A DNA stretch of 52,762 bases from Welwitschia mirabilis (GCA_051453625.1 JBOZIK010000001.1:7137011-7189772); one strand, 5' to 3'. Positions 13,201 through 25,129 are shown, counted from the stretch's first letter. Notes: generated by a model not told the origin, from the letters alone. Numbers and translations: made by a program.

Positions 13201-13940
13201 TAAAACATTATCAAATATAAATAGATGAAAAAATGTTAACCTTTAGATGGAATAAAAATCCCATTATTGAATGTGATATTATTAGTTTATTAGATGGGAT
13301 TATAGTTTTATTTTTGTTAATAATTTTATTTCTTTTGTTATCGATTAATACCAACTCATGCATTTTGTGTAAACTTTGTATTTTTCCAATACATTATTCT
13401 ATAAATATCATATTCATATTTATTTATCATAGGTTATAACTCTTTATTAGTAATTAGTTCCTAGTTAATGATGAAGGGTTATGTTAAAGTTAATATAGTT
13501 TTGTCTCATAGCTTTTATACCTCTATCTTTATTTAAGTTATGCTTTATGTTTTAACATAACATTTAACTATATCTCAAAACCCCCCCTTGAAAAAAAGAA
13601 TAATTCTTTACCAATATTAAGTACATATTTGAAATTCACTATTAAAAATACTCCTTTATTGCCTTCTTCATTATTAACATTTTTTCACCTTGTAAATGGA
13701 CCATTTTGTGAAAAATCCTCATGAATAACTTCTAATATAAAAATTTAAATGATAAAGTAATATTTCAAATGTTAATGTGAATATTTAATATAGGGACAAT
13801 AGGACGTAAAGTAATTAGTGTTACACATCAAAGAGAAAATAAGTAAAAGGAAAAGTTTTTAAAGAAACTATAATAAAAAGTATTTAAAAAATCTATATGT
13901 TAGCATGTTAACAAATATAAGATTATAATAATACTCCATA
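10300..13940. other. AT-rich stretch without recognised genes
   Basis: Contains a (TA)n microsatellite at about 11094-11114 and small chance ORFs (10816-11028, 13233-13439), both hydrophobic and without known motifs. No LTR pair, RNA gene or conserved coding block was recognised. Confidence 0.4.
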
Positions 13941-14869
13941 ACTTTCAAGACAAAATAAAAATCAGCCAAGATCTTATATAAAAGACCTTGTCATTAATTT
14001 CCTAGCAAATAGCTCTTCTTAATCTCTTAACTCTAAGATCTCTTACTTTTCCATTCTGAACTCCAACTATCAAAAAGTAATATTCATTTCATAATTAACT
14101 TTTACTTATATCGCTTGAAAAGAAATATTAATCATAACAGAATCCTTTAATATTAGACCCTTCCATGTTTTTCTAGACATAGCATATGTCTTACACCCAG
14201 ATTCCTTCTAATTAATAGATATTGATTTCCAACATGGTCATTAGACATGGCAAATTTTATTTTCCATACAAGCATGCTAAAATTTTAGTAACTAGACCCC
14301 TAACTAATGTAAACTCATTTTATATTTATTTTTCAAGGATGCTTTTGTGTCATTATATATGAGGCATTTAAAAAAGGGAAATAAAGTTAAGAACAAGTCT
14401 TGAACCGTTATCTAGTTTGAACTCGTATAAGAAAGCATGAAAATTCAATTGAAGAAATTCTATAGATACTTAAACAATGCACATTAAATTAAGAAATATA
14501 TAAAATGGAGGAAAAGAATAGTATTATAGAGGCATATATAACAAGTTACAAAGGAGATATCTTAGCATATCACTATTAAATTCAAAGATATAGAAACAAA
14601 AGAAAAAATTTGGGATAATCAGAGTAATCTAGAAAGAAGTTTTGTAAATAAATAAAGATTTTAAACAAAAGGATCTTGTAAAACAAATATAGAAAAAATG
14701 AAAAGATGTAAAATAAGACAAAGACACGAAAAATCTTATTATTTCAATGAAAGATATATTGTAGTTATTAAATATTAAATAAATTAGCTCCTTTTAATTT
14801 TACACTATGAGCTTTTAAATATTGGTGGGTCTATAATAAATAAATCTATAATTTTTTTAGTATTTTTTT
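13941..14869 (+). repeat. About 0.93-kb tandem repeat, unit A
   Basis: Aligns with unit B immediately downstream over its full length with many substitutions. Shared landmarks include 'gaatcctttaatatta' (14141 and 15079), 'catgtttttcta' (14164 and 15093), 'gtattatagaggcata' (14520 and 15455) and 'aaaggatcttg' (14668 and 15606). It contains no coding frame. It is a non-coding repeat of unknown class, with a third diverged piece near 25130-25500. Confidence 0.75.
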
Positions 14870-15903
14870 CTTTGAAAACAAAGTACAAGTAAGCCAAAAT
14901 CTTATACAAAAACCCTGCTCCTGAAGTTCCTAGTGAATATCTCCTTTTAAGCTCTGAACTCTAGGATCTCTCATTTCTCCATCATCAACTCTAGCTATGA
15001 AAGCATATTACTCATCTCACCACTTACTCTTATTTATATGGATTGAAAAAGAATCTTAATCATGAAGGAATCCTTTAATATTATCCTCTTACATGTTTTT
15101 CTACACATACCATATTCCTCACACCTAGATTTTCTCTAAGCATGCTAAATTAATGGCTATTCATTTCCAACATGGCGATTACACATGTCAGATCTTATTT
15201 TCTATACAAGCACATTAAAATCTTAGTAAATAAACTTATAACTAATGAAAACTCATTGTAATGCTATTTTTCAAGGATTTTTTTACATCACTGTTTATAA
15301 GGAATTTAAAAAAGAAAAAGAATAAAAGTAAGAAAAGTCTTTGAACCTTCATGGAATTGTAACTCTTATAAAAGAGGATGAAAATTTGACTAAAGAGATT
15401 CTATAATTACTTTTAAAATGCAAATTAATAAAATAAATATATAAAAATAAAAAAGTATTATAGAGGCATACATGATAAGGCATAAAGGAGAAAAATCTTA
15501 GGATATCACTATTAAATTTAGAGATACAAAAGCAAAACAGAAAAATTGGGATAATCAAAGTAATTTAAAAGAAGAATAGCTTTAGATAAATAAAGATCTT
15601 AAATAAAAGGATCTTGCAAGAGAAAACAGAGAATGGAAAGATGTAAAATAAGATAAGAACATAGAAAATTTTCTTATTTCAATGTAAAATATCTTACAAT
15701 TATTAAAACTTAAATGAACATAGAAGAATGGAAAGCTGGAAAATGAGAAAAAGACATAGAAAATTTCCTTATTTCGATGAAAAATATTTTATCGTTATCA
15801 AAAATCAAATGAATTAGGTCCTTCTAACTTTATACTCCAAGTTTTTAATATTGGTAAGTCTATGGTAGATAAAAATCTTAGTTTTTGTAGCATTCTTTTC
15901 TTC
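14870..15903 (+). repeat. About 1.03-kb tandem repeat, unit B
   Basis: Second unit of the tandem pair. It is longer than unit A because a segment of roughly 95 bp is itself duplicated: 15633-15718 resembles 15730-15815 (both run gaatggaaag...cttatttc...aaatatttt/atctta). The duplication is therefore younger than, or independent of, the A/B split. Confidence 0.75.
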
Positions 15904-16700
15904 AATGGTTTTGACATTTTTCTCATTACAAATACTTAAGATGATAAAGAATATTCCTATTTATTAATTGCTATTTTTATATTACTTATTTTTCTAACAA
16001 AAGAAAAACATATTCAAGGTAGATAATTCTTAATGTTTGGTTGTTTTAATTCATAATATTTTAGATAAACAAAATAAAAGTTAAAAGGGTAGATGAGAAT
16101 ATTTAATATATTCCTCTTAAATTATGACATAGAAAGTGGATTTGTATTCAGCTTTAAATTATTTTGCTTTAAGAAAAGTTATTCTATACAATAGAGAAAG
16201 TCTTTTATAAGATTATCAACTTCAATACCCACATACATATATCACAACTTTTCTTTAAATGGGAAAATATTTATATATGAATATTTAAATAACAAAATTA
16301 GTTTTGAGAACATTTAAACTATTAATTCAAAATCTCAAAGATCCTTAGACAATTAAAAAAAAGGATATATTTGCTTAAAATAAAGGTTTAAATTATAGGA
16401 AAAAATAATTACTAGAATGGAATAATAATTAGATCTTCTCGTTTTAAATGAAATAAAAAAGTTTAAACTATTATGATTTTACATTAGTAGGCTCTTTATT
16501 TTTTTTCTTTTTTGAGAAACAATAAATAAAAATATTAGAAACTAGAATAAAAGAAGATTCCAACATAGCTTAAAAGTTATTTTTCGATGCTCTATAGAAC
16601 TCACATTGGTAATTAAACCCCTCAAACATCAGCATCTAATTTAGTTAGCTTTTATTCCTAAGTCTATTCAGATATTGGTTCTAAACTAGCATATCCCAAT
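15904..16700. other. AT-rich stretch without recognised genes
   Basis: No coding or RNA gene was recognised. The right end approaches the 3' end of the minus-strand LINE. Confidence 0.4.
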
Positions 16701-16784
16701 GGATTAACAACAAGGTGGTATTCATTTAGAGAAAATTTAGAAGGAGGAATTTGAAAAAGCAGACTCACAGTAATGGACTCAGTT

Positions 16785-16810
16785 TCTTCTTCTTCTTCTT
16801 CTTCTTCTTA
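16785..16810. repeat. (TTC)n microsatellite
   Basis: An uninterrupted run of about eight to nine TTC/CTT triplets. It lies near the presumed 3' end of the minus-strand LINE. Confidence 0.95.
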
Positions 16811-16999
16811 TTGTAGCTAATTAATATCCTACATTTCAGACTAATATTGTTGTTCTTGTTCTTTTGGCACATCATTAGTAAGCCTATCCAATGTGGGAGA
16901 CCATTCTCCTTATCACTTTGACTGTATTTAAGAGGCTTTAACAACAAACATTTTGGATAAGCCTTTTTGGGATATCTTGCCAAGCGAAAACTCCTACAT

Positions 17000-18500
17000 A
17001 TATCTAAATTTTTCTTTAATGAAGAAGCCAAATTCAACCTTCATGCCTTACATTGCAGCTTTGCATGGAGGAGGGAGCAAATTTTAGAGGGAAAAAAAGG
17101 AGACCTATCTAGAATTATCCCATCATTACAGCAAGAAAATTGAAATGCAACCCATTGATTTTGTCAAAATTCCTTTCTAAGATGAAATACTTCATAATCA
17201 AAGCTACTTAGGAATTAAAATGCTTTTGAAGATCTTTTTTCTTATAGCTTCCTCTTCATTTTATTAGAGATTTCCCTATTAAGTTTTCAAACTAAGCCAT
17301 TATGAAGGCTTAAAGAGCATTCTTTTTTAGCTCAACACCTTGCAGGCCTATGTGGATAGTATCACTAATTGAAGGAATGTCAATAAAAATAATAATATTA
17401 CCTATTATTGTATATTTATCATTTCATCTCCTTAATAACTCCTTTGAAAGATTTAAATCATTCCCCTAAGACTCAACACATAAGAGTCTCATCTTATAGC
17501 TTAGAAGACCTCTCAAGTCTGTTCATGATTTAGCAACGTGTCATGCTTGGCTGGTTCAGTTTCAAAGCCTTTTCCATATCTTCTGGCAAATCAAGATTAT
17601 TGTATCTGCAAGTGCCTATTCAATGTAATTCTAATTCTCTTATGTCATGTGGTTTAAATGCCTCCTACTACATGTTTGTCTATAATTAAAAATCATGTTT
17701 ATTTGCAGGTTTATATGAGATCCCCATTTATGGCTATGGATCTAATCCAATTTTCCAATGTACTAAATGATTTTGAACTTTAACTTTAAGAGAGAGATTT
17801 TTTCATACTGAAATATAATGTTGCACATGTGCTTTCATAATAACTAATCTTCAATGATAATGTGTTATCAATTCTGAGATAGTTAAATTTTTCAAAGCTA
17901 AAATGAGAGGGACAAACAAGTGAGGTCAAGTATCATTATCTTCATGGCACATGGGATAATACTAATCTATTCTTAAATTCCTTTGAATGAGGTTATCTCT
18001 ATATGAACCCAATTCATTAACATATACCATCAAAACATATTGATTTTATTAGGAATATCAAGCTTTAATAAACTCTGGCATCTGTCATCATACTTAAAAA
18101 TATTGTAATACTTCTAGAAATGCTTATTTTACCATTTTGAATAGGAAGGGCATGATTTTCAAAAATCTATGGCCAAATTTCTCTTATGAAATGGATCATT
18201 TGCCTCCAAAATATAGAATGCCTTTTATAGTCTATGTTATTTTCCTTAAAAAATTTTATCTAAGAAATGTTATTTACTAAATAAAATCTACAATTGTACT
18301 TAGCTATAATGCATTTTCTTCTATCTAAATTTTTGTCACCCCAAGGCCTCTCACTTTCTTTGGTATGACAATCTAGTTAAAATTAATGAGATGGAGCCTC
18401 TTATGGGATTTACCATCTAATCAAATGAAATATCTAATTAAATTATTAATTAAGCTGGTGTTTTTTTAAAGATAGAAAAACAACTAGTAGGATATAGAGT
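17000..18500 (-). pseudogene. LINE ORF2 region after the RT
   Basis: The minus translation near 18560-18500 gives a LSIGKILLAKSCLLSM-like block, equivalent to the plant L1 'LS.GGR..LI.S.L.SLP.YY.S.F..P'. Further downstream the sequence is too degraded to follow; a C-terminal zf-RVT-like domain would be expected but was not clearly seen. Confidence 0.5.
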
Positions 18501-19660
18501 CATGCTTAGTAAGCACGATTTAGCAAGAAGGATTTTGCCTATACTTAAGAGAAATTTGATATCCCATCTACTCAACTGGGCTATAATTATTCCTACTAAG
18601 GGAGGCCAGATGTTTTTAACAATTTGATTTGAATCAAAAGGAAATACAAGATAAGCATCTGAAAAGTTTTCTTGGAAACATTAAAAAACTTTCAGAATGT
18701 CTAATTTTTTCTATTGAGGCATATTCATCAAGAATAGTTTTGATTTATATCAATTAATAATAAGGCCTAAAAGATTTTTGAACTCATCCAAGCTATTATG
18801 ATCTTACCAAGCCACAGGAACACTAGAGTTTAAACACAATAGAGTATCATCTACAAACTAAAGAATAGAAAAGAAAGGGCTAATTCGATTGCTAATATTT
18901 TCTACTAAAATGATAGTATAGCTAACGAATCCATTACCAAAATAAAAATATGGGGATATAAGGGGTCACAATATCAAAGACCACTACACCCTTGGAAGTA
19001 ATCATATCGCTTACCATTAACCAGTACAAAGAAGGATGGCATTGAGATACAAAAGTAAATAAGATTCTTGAGTGATGTGAGAAGACCGTGCTCATGTAAT
19101 ATAAAATCTATTGTTTCCCATTTCATGGTATCAAAGGATCTAGCTATGTCTAGATTGAGGAACATTACAGTTTTGTTTTTCAATGGAACAAGTGAATGAA
19201 TTCATTAGCCAAGATGATGTTGTTGTGGATGACTATTTTATATATAAAACCAGATTAAGAAGGCAAAACCATGTCTTGAAGTAGATTTTTTAGCTAGCTA
19301 GCAATAATCTTAGAGAAAATCTTATAAAAAATATTACATAAGCTGATTGGCCTATATTATTAGTGGCTTTCTGCATCTTCTGATTTAGGGATAAGAGTGA
19401 TGAGAGTATCATTAAATAGCTTGTAGAAGGGACATTTTTTAAAGGTTCCCTAAACTATAGCATAAACATCTAACTTAATGATATCTCAGAAGATCTAGTA
19501 GAACTCCACTGTAAAACAAACAGGACCATGAGCTTGGTTTTTTTCAAGAAGTTAATTATTCATCTGATTTCATCTTCTATGACTTGTTTGTTTAGATAAG
19601 ATAGTTGCTTTTCTAAAATAGGGGGCCAGTTAGAACATTTTGCAAGTCCACTAGCTATTC
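18500..19660 (-). pseudogene. LINE ORF2 reverse transcriptase
   Basis: The minus translation shows the L1 RT blocks in order: FNDTLITLIPKS (19419-19384); YRPISLCNIFYKI (about 19356-19318); LPSQSGFI (expected 'QSAFI.GR.I.DN'); LDIARSFDTMKWETIDFIL (about 19165-19100, containing the first catalytic Asp of the 'D..KAFD...W' motif); SVLVNG-type; and a degraded 'RGL/RQG' block. The second catalytic motif FVDDT is at 18857-18843. The 69-codon open piece 19183-18974 is the longest intact part. Stops and frame changes elsewhere make it inactive. Confidence 0.8.
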
Positions 19661-19704
19661 TATGAAGAGGTTCTAGAAGTATCCAATGAAAGAGTTTGCA
19701 ATTT

Positions 19705-20398
19705 NNNNNNNNNNNNNNNNNNNNNNNNNNNNNNNNNNNNNNNNNNNNNNNNNNNNNNNNNNNNNNNNNNNNNNNNNNNNNNNNNNNNNNNNNNNNNNNN
19801 NNNNNNNNNNNNNNNNNNNNNNNNNNNNNNNNNNNNNNNNNNNNNNNNNNNNNNNNNNNNNNNNNNNNNNNNNNNNNNNNNNNNNNNNNNNNNNNNNNNN
19901 NNNNNNNNNNNNNNNNNNNNNNNNNNNNNNNNNNNNNNNNNNNNNNNNNNNNNNNNNNNNNNNNNNNNNNNNNNNNNNNNNNNNNNNNNNNNNNNNNNNN
20001 NNNNNNNNNNNNNNNNNNNNNNNNNNNNNNNNNNNNNNNNNNNNNNNNNNNNNNNNNNNNNNNNNNNNNNNNNNNNNNNNNNNNNNNNNNNNNNNNNNNN
20101 NNNNNNNNNNNNNNNNNNNNNNNNNNNNNNNNNNNNNNNNNNNNNNNNNNNNNNNNNNNNNNNNNNNNNNNNNNNNNNNNNNNNNNNNNNNNNNNNNNNN
20201 NNNNNNNNNNNNNNNNNNNNNNNNNNNNNNNNNNNNNNNNNNNNNNNNNNNNNNNNNNNNNNNNNNNNNNNNNNNNNNNNNNNNNNNNNNNNNNNNNNNN
20301 NNNNNNNNNNNNNNNNNNNNNNNNNNNNNNNNNNNNNNNNNNNNNNNNNNNNNNNNNNNNNNNNNNNNNNNNNNNNNNNNNNNNNNNNNNNNNNNNNN
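19705..20398. other. Assembly gap (694 N)
   Basis: A run of 694 N within LINE ORF2, between linker and reverse transcriptase. Confidence 0.99.
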
Positions 20399-20591
20399 AT
20401 GAATTTGAGAGATAAAGAACTTTTCATAATCTATAAAGGAATTATTGGGCTTGTTCTGATTCTGAATAATTTTGATCTCTATTTCCAATAGATTTCTTTA
20501 TTTGAGGAGATACCATGAATTTGAGAGATAAAGAACTTTTCATAATCTATAAAGGAATTATTGGGCTTGTTCTGATTCTGAATAATTTTGA
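20399..20591 (-). repeat. Exact 77-bp duplication at a gap edge
   Basis: 20399-20475 is identical to 20515-20591. The first copy starts at the first base after the 694-N gap. An exact duplicate in otherwise very diverged DNA, touching a gap, points to an assembly artefact rather than biology. Confidence 0.95.
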
Positions 20592-20673
20592 GCTCTTCTA
20601 ATAATTGAGTTTTAAAATTCTTAAATAAGTCATTTAACTGTATCTTCCAACTAATTAGCTTATTCTTTAACAT
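20479..20673 (-). pseudogene. LINE ORF2 linker between endonuclease and RT
   Basis: 64 codons, open, rich in Lys, Asn and Leu (start MLKNKLISWKIQLNDLFKN). The position and the 'L...L..W...' pattern fit the linker of plant L1 ORF2. The end is distorted by the duplicated segment next to the gap. Confidence 0.45.
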
Positions 20674-21075
20674 TTTAAGCTTTTAAAATAATCTATAAGT
20701 ACCTTCTACCTAAGTATTCATAATAAGATTAAGGAGATCAATAAAGCTTGGATCTTTTATCCACATGTGCTCAAAGAGAAAAAGAGATTTCTTCTAAGAA
20801 GAGTTCATAGTTAACACTATAGGTTTATCATCTTTAAAAAAAAAAAAAAAACTTGCTTTAGCTCTGATAAAGAAATGTTCATTCAAATTTTTAACCATGC
20901 ATCTATCAATTCTAAACATAACTATATTGGGTTGTTCTCTAAGATTGCTCTAAGTATAAATTACATCATGAAAATGAAGATATTTATGGCCATAGTTATT
21001 AATATAATCAGTAAAAATATCAATAGTAAAAGACTAAGAAAATTACAAAGTTTTTCATAAGAACTAAAAATTTGA

Positions 21076-21342
21076 TTAAAATCTTTCATGATTATGTCTA
21101 GGAAGTCTAACATTATTTGATGAAGACATTGTAATATTTGGGATACATCCTAAGATCCATAGAAATTGGTAATTCTTCTTCTTTTTTGTTTTTTTTTCTT
21201 TTAAATTTAAGATCTCATCAATGATGAGGTTGTTATTACTTCTACTACTAATAATAATGATATCATGCTTCCAGAGAAGCATTAATCCTCTTGTTTTGCC
21301 ATTACTTGATACTAAAAAAAGGTTAAGAGCTTTTAATCCCAT
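21076..21342 (-). pseudogene. LINE ORF2 endonuclease fragment
   Basis: An open frame of 88 codons contains SSNGKTRGLMLLWKHD (about 21303-21256), matching the plant L1 endonuclease block 'SNG.SGGLALLW'. A KLHW/W..TGFYG-like region follows, badly degraded into a lysine run. The remaining catalytic residues are not identifiable. Confidence 0.65.
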
Positions 21343-21853
21343 TTCATTTCTTAGAGAATATACATATACATTTGAGATTCTTTTAATAGACTTTAAAGAT
21401 GAAAAAAATTTTATTCATTGTAATTCCAAGAAATAATTATTGGAAGGAGAGTTAAAAATATTTATCATCTCAAATGTCCTCCTTCTCCATTTTACCTTTA
21501 TGAGTATTCATTCTAATCCTCTTATATGTTTTTCCATATTTTACATTTTTACTTGTAGTTGATGTATATGCAGCATGTTCTTCTAGTGCCATTTCATTCT
21601 CTTTCTAATCCTGTCCAGGCATTGTTTTTGATGTTTGAATTTGAGGTTTTGTCAAGCACACTGATGCATTATGGATGCACTCCATTTGTTGTATTTCCTA
21701 TTTGTTATTTTTCTAGATATTTTTTAGATCTTTTTCCTCTGACTAATCTGGTTCTTCCTCAGGCAAGATGTCAAATTTAATTACTTGAGTAATCAGATTA
21801 TTATTAGGGGCTAAAGCTAGTTTCTTGTTACATTCATTTTTCTTTACTTCTTG

Positions 21854-22440
21854 TCAATCATTCTTTGTCATTTTTTCATTCTTCTTGCATTTCTCCATTG
21901 TACACCCATTTTCACCACATTTTGAACATTGTAATGGGATATTTTGAACCTCTAAGTTAAAAACTAATTCATCCCATGGAATATATAAAATAATTTTTTT
22001 AGCTTTGAAACTATCTAGTTTCATGTATATACAAATTCTCGTAGTTGTCATTCTCATTATTAGATTCATGTTTTTATCTAGCTTAAGAAACTCTCCTAAC
22101 ACATTACCTAGTTACCTAAAAGAATCTGGGTGCCATATTTTTTATGTAAGTTTGAAATATAAATCCACACTGGGATATTTTTAAAAATGATTAGTTTATT
22201 AAGAATAAAAGTAGACCATTTAGTTAGGGCTAAACCCCTATAGCTAAAGAAATAAGGCCCTTATACTAAAACCTTATTCATTTCCTCCTCCGTATCGAAA
22301 GCAGAATGTAGTAACCCATCTCTAAGAGGGATTACCTTGCATCTTGCAAGAAATTTTTAGTCACATCATAATCACATTTTTTAATGAGCAAGAGCCCTTC
22401 TAAAGATTAAAATTTATTAATGAGGTTGTTCTTAAAATGG
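21854..22440 (-). pseudogene. LINE ORF1 with zinc-knuckle remnant
   Basis: The minus translation contains the DUF4283-like block (IPVWIYISNLHKKYG at about 22180-22135, expected 'PVWI.L..LP..YW'). It continues with ARICIYMKLD-type and VQNIPLQCSKCGENGC blocks at about 22060-21880, equivalent to the family's 'VEYE.LP..C..CG..GH....C'. The knuckle has Cys where the family has His (C-x2-C-x4-C-x4-C). ORF1 proteins bind the LINE RNA. The part before 22102 needs a frame change and contains stops. Confidence 0.7.
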
Positions 22441-22448
22441 GCCTATAA

Positions 22449-23040
22449 ATGTCTAGAATAATTTTTTGGCATCTTTACGCGAATGATGTTTCCTCCATGC
22501 TTAAAGCCAAAGTCCAAGCTAGGGAAGCTTTAAGGCTTAATTACCCCACTAAGTTCACATATGATTTGGTGCCTAATGATTCTGCCACCATTGAAGAGTA
22601 TTTTCTCACTTTTGCTACCTTGGATACCTTAAATCCACTTAAGCTTATCCTTTCAGGCTTTGAGGGTTTGTGAGATACTAATTGAAAAACCTCCCCTCAA
22701 GGGTAGAAAAGCTGGTATGAGATCTAAGCGTTATTGTTATGCCCTTTTAGGTTTTCACAATAATGATGCTACTAAGAAGCTTATTGAGGATGTGTTGAAG
22801 ATGCATTAGAATTACCAACCCAATGAACTAAATAAATACTAGCTGAAACCACCATTTGAAAACCTCCAAAAAAAGCTCTTAACGAGGAAACCACATTATA
22901 GGAAAGCATAAGAGGTTTAGTGTGTGAAAGGTGTGTTTGACCTAATGAAGAATGCCCCTATGCTTATAGCAGAGTACTCCGAGCACAAACCTTAGTAGTT
23001 TCGCTCTACTCCTCTCCCACCCATACAAGTGCTCCCTTTC
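22449..23040 (+). pseudogene. Broken ORF of unknown family
   Basis: The first 75 codons are open (22449-22673; FWHLYANDVSSMLKAKVQAR and onward). A change of frame near 22640-22660 then lets the reading continue to about 23040 (RKAGMRSKRYCYALLGFHNN, APMLIAEYSEHKP, RSTPLPPIQVLPFSSS), interrupted only by stops, mostly TAG. The composition is that of a real soluble protein, unlike the surrounding AT-rich noise. It abuts the 5' end of the minus-strand LINE. I do not recognise the family. It could be part of a retroelement gag or a decayed host gene. Confidence 0.5.
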
Positions 23041-23049
23041 TCTTCCTCT

Positions 23050-23765
23050 TAAAAATATTCAACTCTTAACTTTTCAATCACTACTCTAATAATTTTTCCA
23101 AGCATTTAACATATTAAAGTACATAAAAATTTAGTAGTATCTGTTCATTAACCACTTCATTTTATGATTTTGGTAGTATTTCATTATTATCATCTTTGAA
23201 AAATAAAATTTTCTTGTATAATGATAAAAATAAAATGAATTTTTTTAATTTGACGTGCAAAAAGTATGAATTACTTTTGTAGATCTTTTAAAAATTACAT
23301 TGACTATCATTTAACATGTATCTAAGGTATAATGTATAAGAAAAAAATAATTGTTTGGTAATGAATGAATAGAAGCTAAGATGACCCTTAAGTACTAAGA
23401 AAAGTTAATAGATGAAATTAAATCTTATAAGAATCTAATTCACAATAATAAGAGACAATCATGAAATAAAGACAATTTTTAGGTACTCCTTTGAAATAGA
23501 GGAGGAAAAATATGAGATATATATTTTTTCTTTTTAAGATATCCAAATGTTTTATTAAGACTTATTTAAGAATAATAACGGAATAGAATACTTTTTAAAT
23601 ACCATTAGCATACTATCACTTTCCTTGGAAGATATATATGAAGGAAGTTATCTTATTTTAAGGAAGGCAATAGATGTAAATGGCTCTATGGAAAAATTTT
23701 AGAGTGTAAAAGAATCTTAATCATATTTTAAAATTTTAATTAAATAAATAATAATGTATTAAATT
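23050..23765. other. AT-rich stretch without recognised genes
   Basis: No coding, RNA or repeat structure was recognised between the unknown ORF and the SINE. Confidence 0.4.
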
Positions 23766-23780
23766 GATCTTTATGTTGTC

Positions 23781-23956
23781 CAAAATCAATTGTCACAATG
23801 GTTAAGTCTTAGACATACTAACAGTAGGGTCCACAGTTTAAACCTCTACATTGGTAAGGGTGCATAGTTTGAAAACCTGCATAGGCCCAAGTGCCATGAG
23901 GAATTTGTGTGGTACATACCTACTTACTAGTTATTATCCTCTAATAAAAAAAAAAA
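23781..23956 (+). mobile_element. tRNA-derived SINE with target-site duplications
   Basis: A 176-bp insert ends in a poly(A) run (23946-23956). It is flanked by near-identical 15-mers: 23766-23780 gatctttatgttgtc and 23957-23971 gatcattatgttatc (13 of 15 match). Near its 5' end lie a box A-like tggttaagtct (23799-23809) and, 25 bases further on, a box B-like agtttaaacct (23835-23845; consensus GGTTCGANNCC). These are the internal RNA polymerase III promoter elements of tRNA-derived SINEs. SINEs are mobilised in trans by LINE machinery, and L1-type remnants occur close by on both sides. Confidence 0.7.
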
Positions 23957-23971
23957 GATCATTATGTTATC

Positions 23972-25129
23972 TGAAAAAAAATAAATTTAAATAATTACAC
24001 AATGTCTTAAGTATGTTTCTTTCAATATTGATCTTAAAGCATTTCATTGGTAAAAAAAATTATTTTTTTTTGGTATTTTTTAAAAGATTTATGTAATCAT
24101 TCAAAATAAATTTCATTATGATTATAAAATATTGAAACTCTAATAACTTTATTATCTATAATGAAAACATTGTACATAGAGATCTATATCCAACTCATCA
24201 ATGACCTTTCTCAAGAAAGCATGATGTTTTATCATTCTATGGATATTAAGCAAGATTCACCTCTCTCTTTAATAGTTTTTGAAATTTTCATTGATGAATT
24301 AGATGCTTGAATAAATGAAATATTTCAAAGTTAGTTTATATGAATAAGATACTACCTTGTGAACCTCTTACTATTTTGTAAACTATTAGTATTAGAATTA
24401 ACATCAATATATAAAAATCAAAGTTATGGTTTATAATTAGGTATGATGTTGATTTTAGTTTTCAAATAATTATCTCATTCTATAAATTCTTGGGTTTATG
24501 ATACTTTAATAATTCTATATCTATAGTTTCGTAAATTTGAATATATATTATTTTATAAATCTATAGTTACATAAATTTGTAATTTCATAGTTTTAGTTAG
24601 TTTTTCATTTTTCATATTTACTAAATGCCTACAAAAAAAAATTGTGAAGAACATATTAAGCAAGAAATTACATCAACAATTGAAAATCTATTTTATTGGA
24701 ATAACCCAAAAAAACATAAATGGTAAACATGGAAACAAGTACTATTCCAAAAATCAAATGGGAAATTATGGTAATAAAGTCATAAATCTTGAACCCATGG
24801 TGCAAGTTTTTATTATGCAAATGAATTTTTTACTAAATCATATGAAGAATCAACATAAAGAGGTTCAAAGAAACTAGAGTTTATGAAAAAATTGAATCAG
24901 CATACAAGATCTAAGATTTTCATAAGAATAATAAAAGTACTAAAGGTAGCATAAAAAGAATAAAAATACTAAAGGAAATGTTCCAAATGTTGATGTAGCT
25001 ATGTTTAGAGCTATAAAAGAATAAATGAAAAGTAAGAAAGATCACTAAATCTTTATGTAGTTAGGGTTTCTAAAAGATAAAACAAATATTTCACTAAAGA
25101 AATTCCACATTACAAAAAGAAAAAATTCT
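23972..25129. other. AT-rich stretch without recognised genes
   Basis: Contains one chance-length ORF (24644-24877, 77 codons, Asn/Lys rich, unknown). Nothing else was recognised. Confidence 0.35.

Larger units (their letters stand above)
16700..22445 (-). mobile_element. L1-type LINE retrotransposon, minus strand, decayed
   Basis: Read on the minus strand from right to left: ORF1 (about 22440-21850), the apurinic-type endonuclease start of ORF2 (about 21340-21080), a linker (20673-20490), an assembly gap, then reverse transcriptase (about 19660-18500) and a post-RT region down to about 17000. This is the order of plant L1 elements. Every domain is broken by stops or frameshifts. The total span of about 5.7 kb fits a near full-length insertion. 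Its exact ends and target duplications were not found. Confidence 0.8.

Noticed and set aside
21559-21780. A 73-codon plus-strand ORF
   Set aside because: It is antisense to the minus-strand LINE between ORF1 and ORF2, with no known motif.
23799-23845. A functional tRNA gene
   Set aside because: Box A and box B-like strings are present but no cloverleaf with an anticodon arm and acceptor stem can be drawn; poly(A) and target duplications indicate a SINE.
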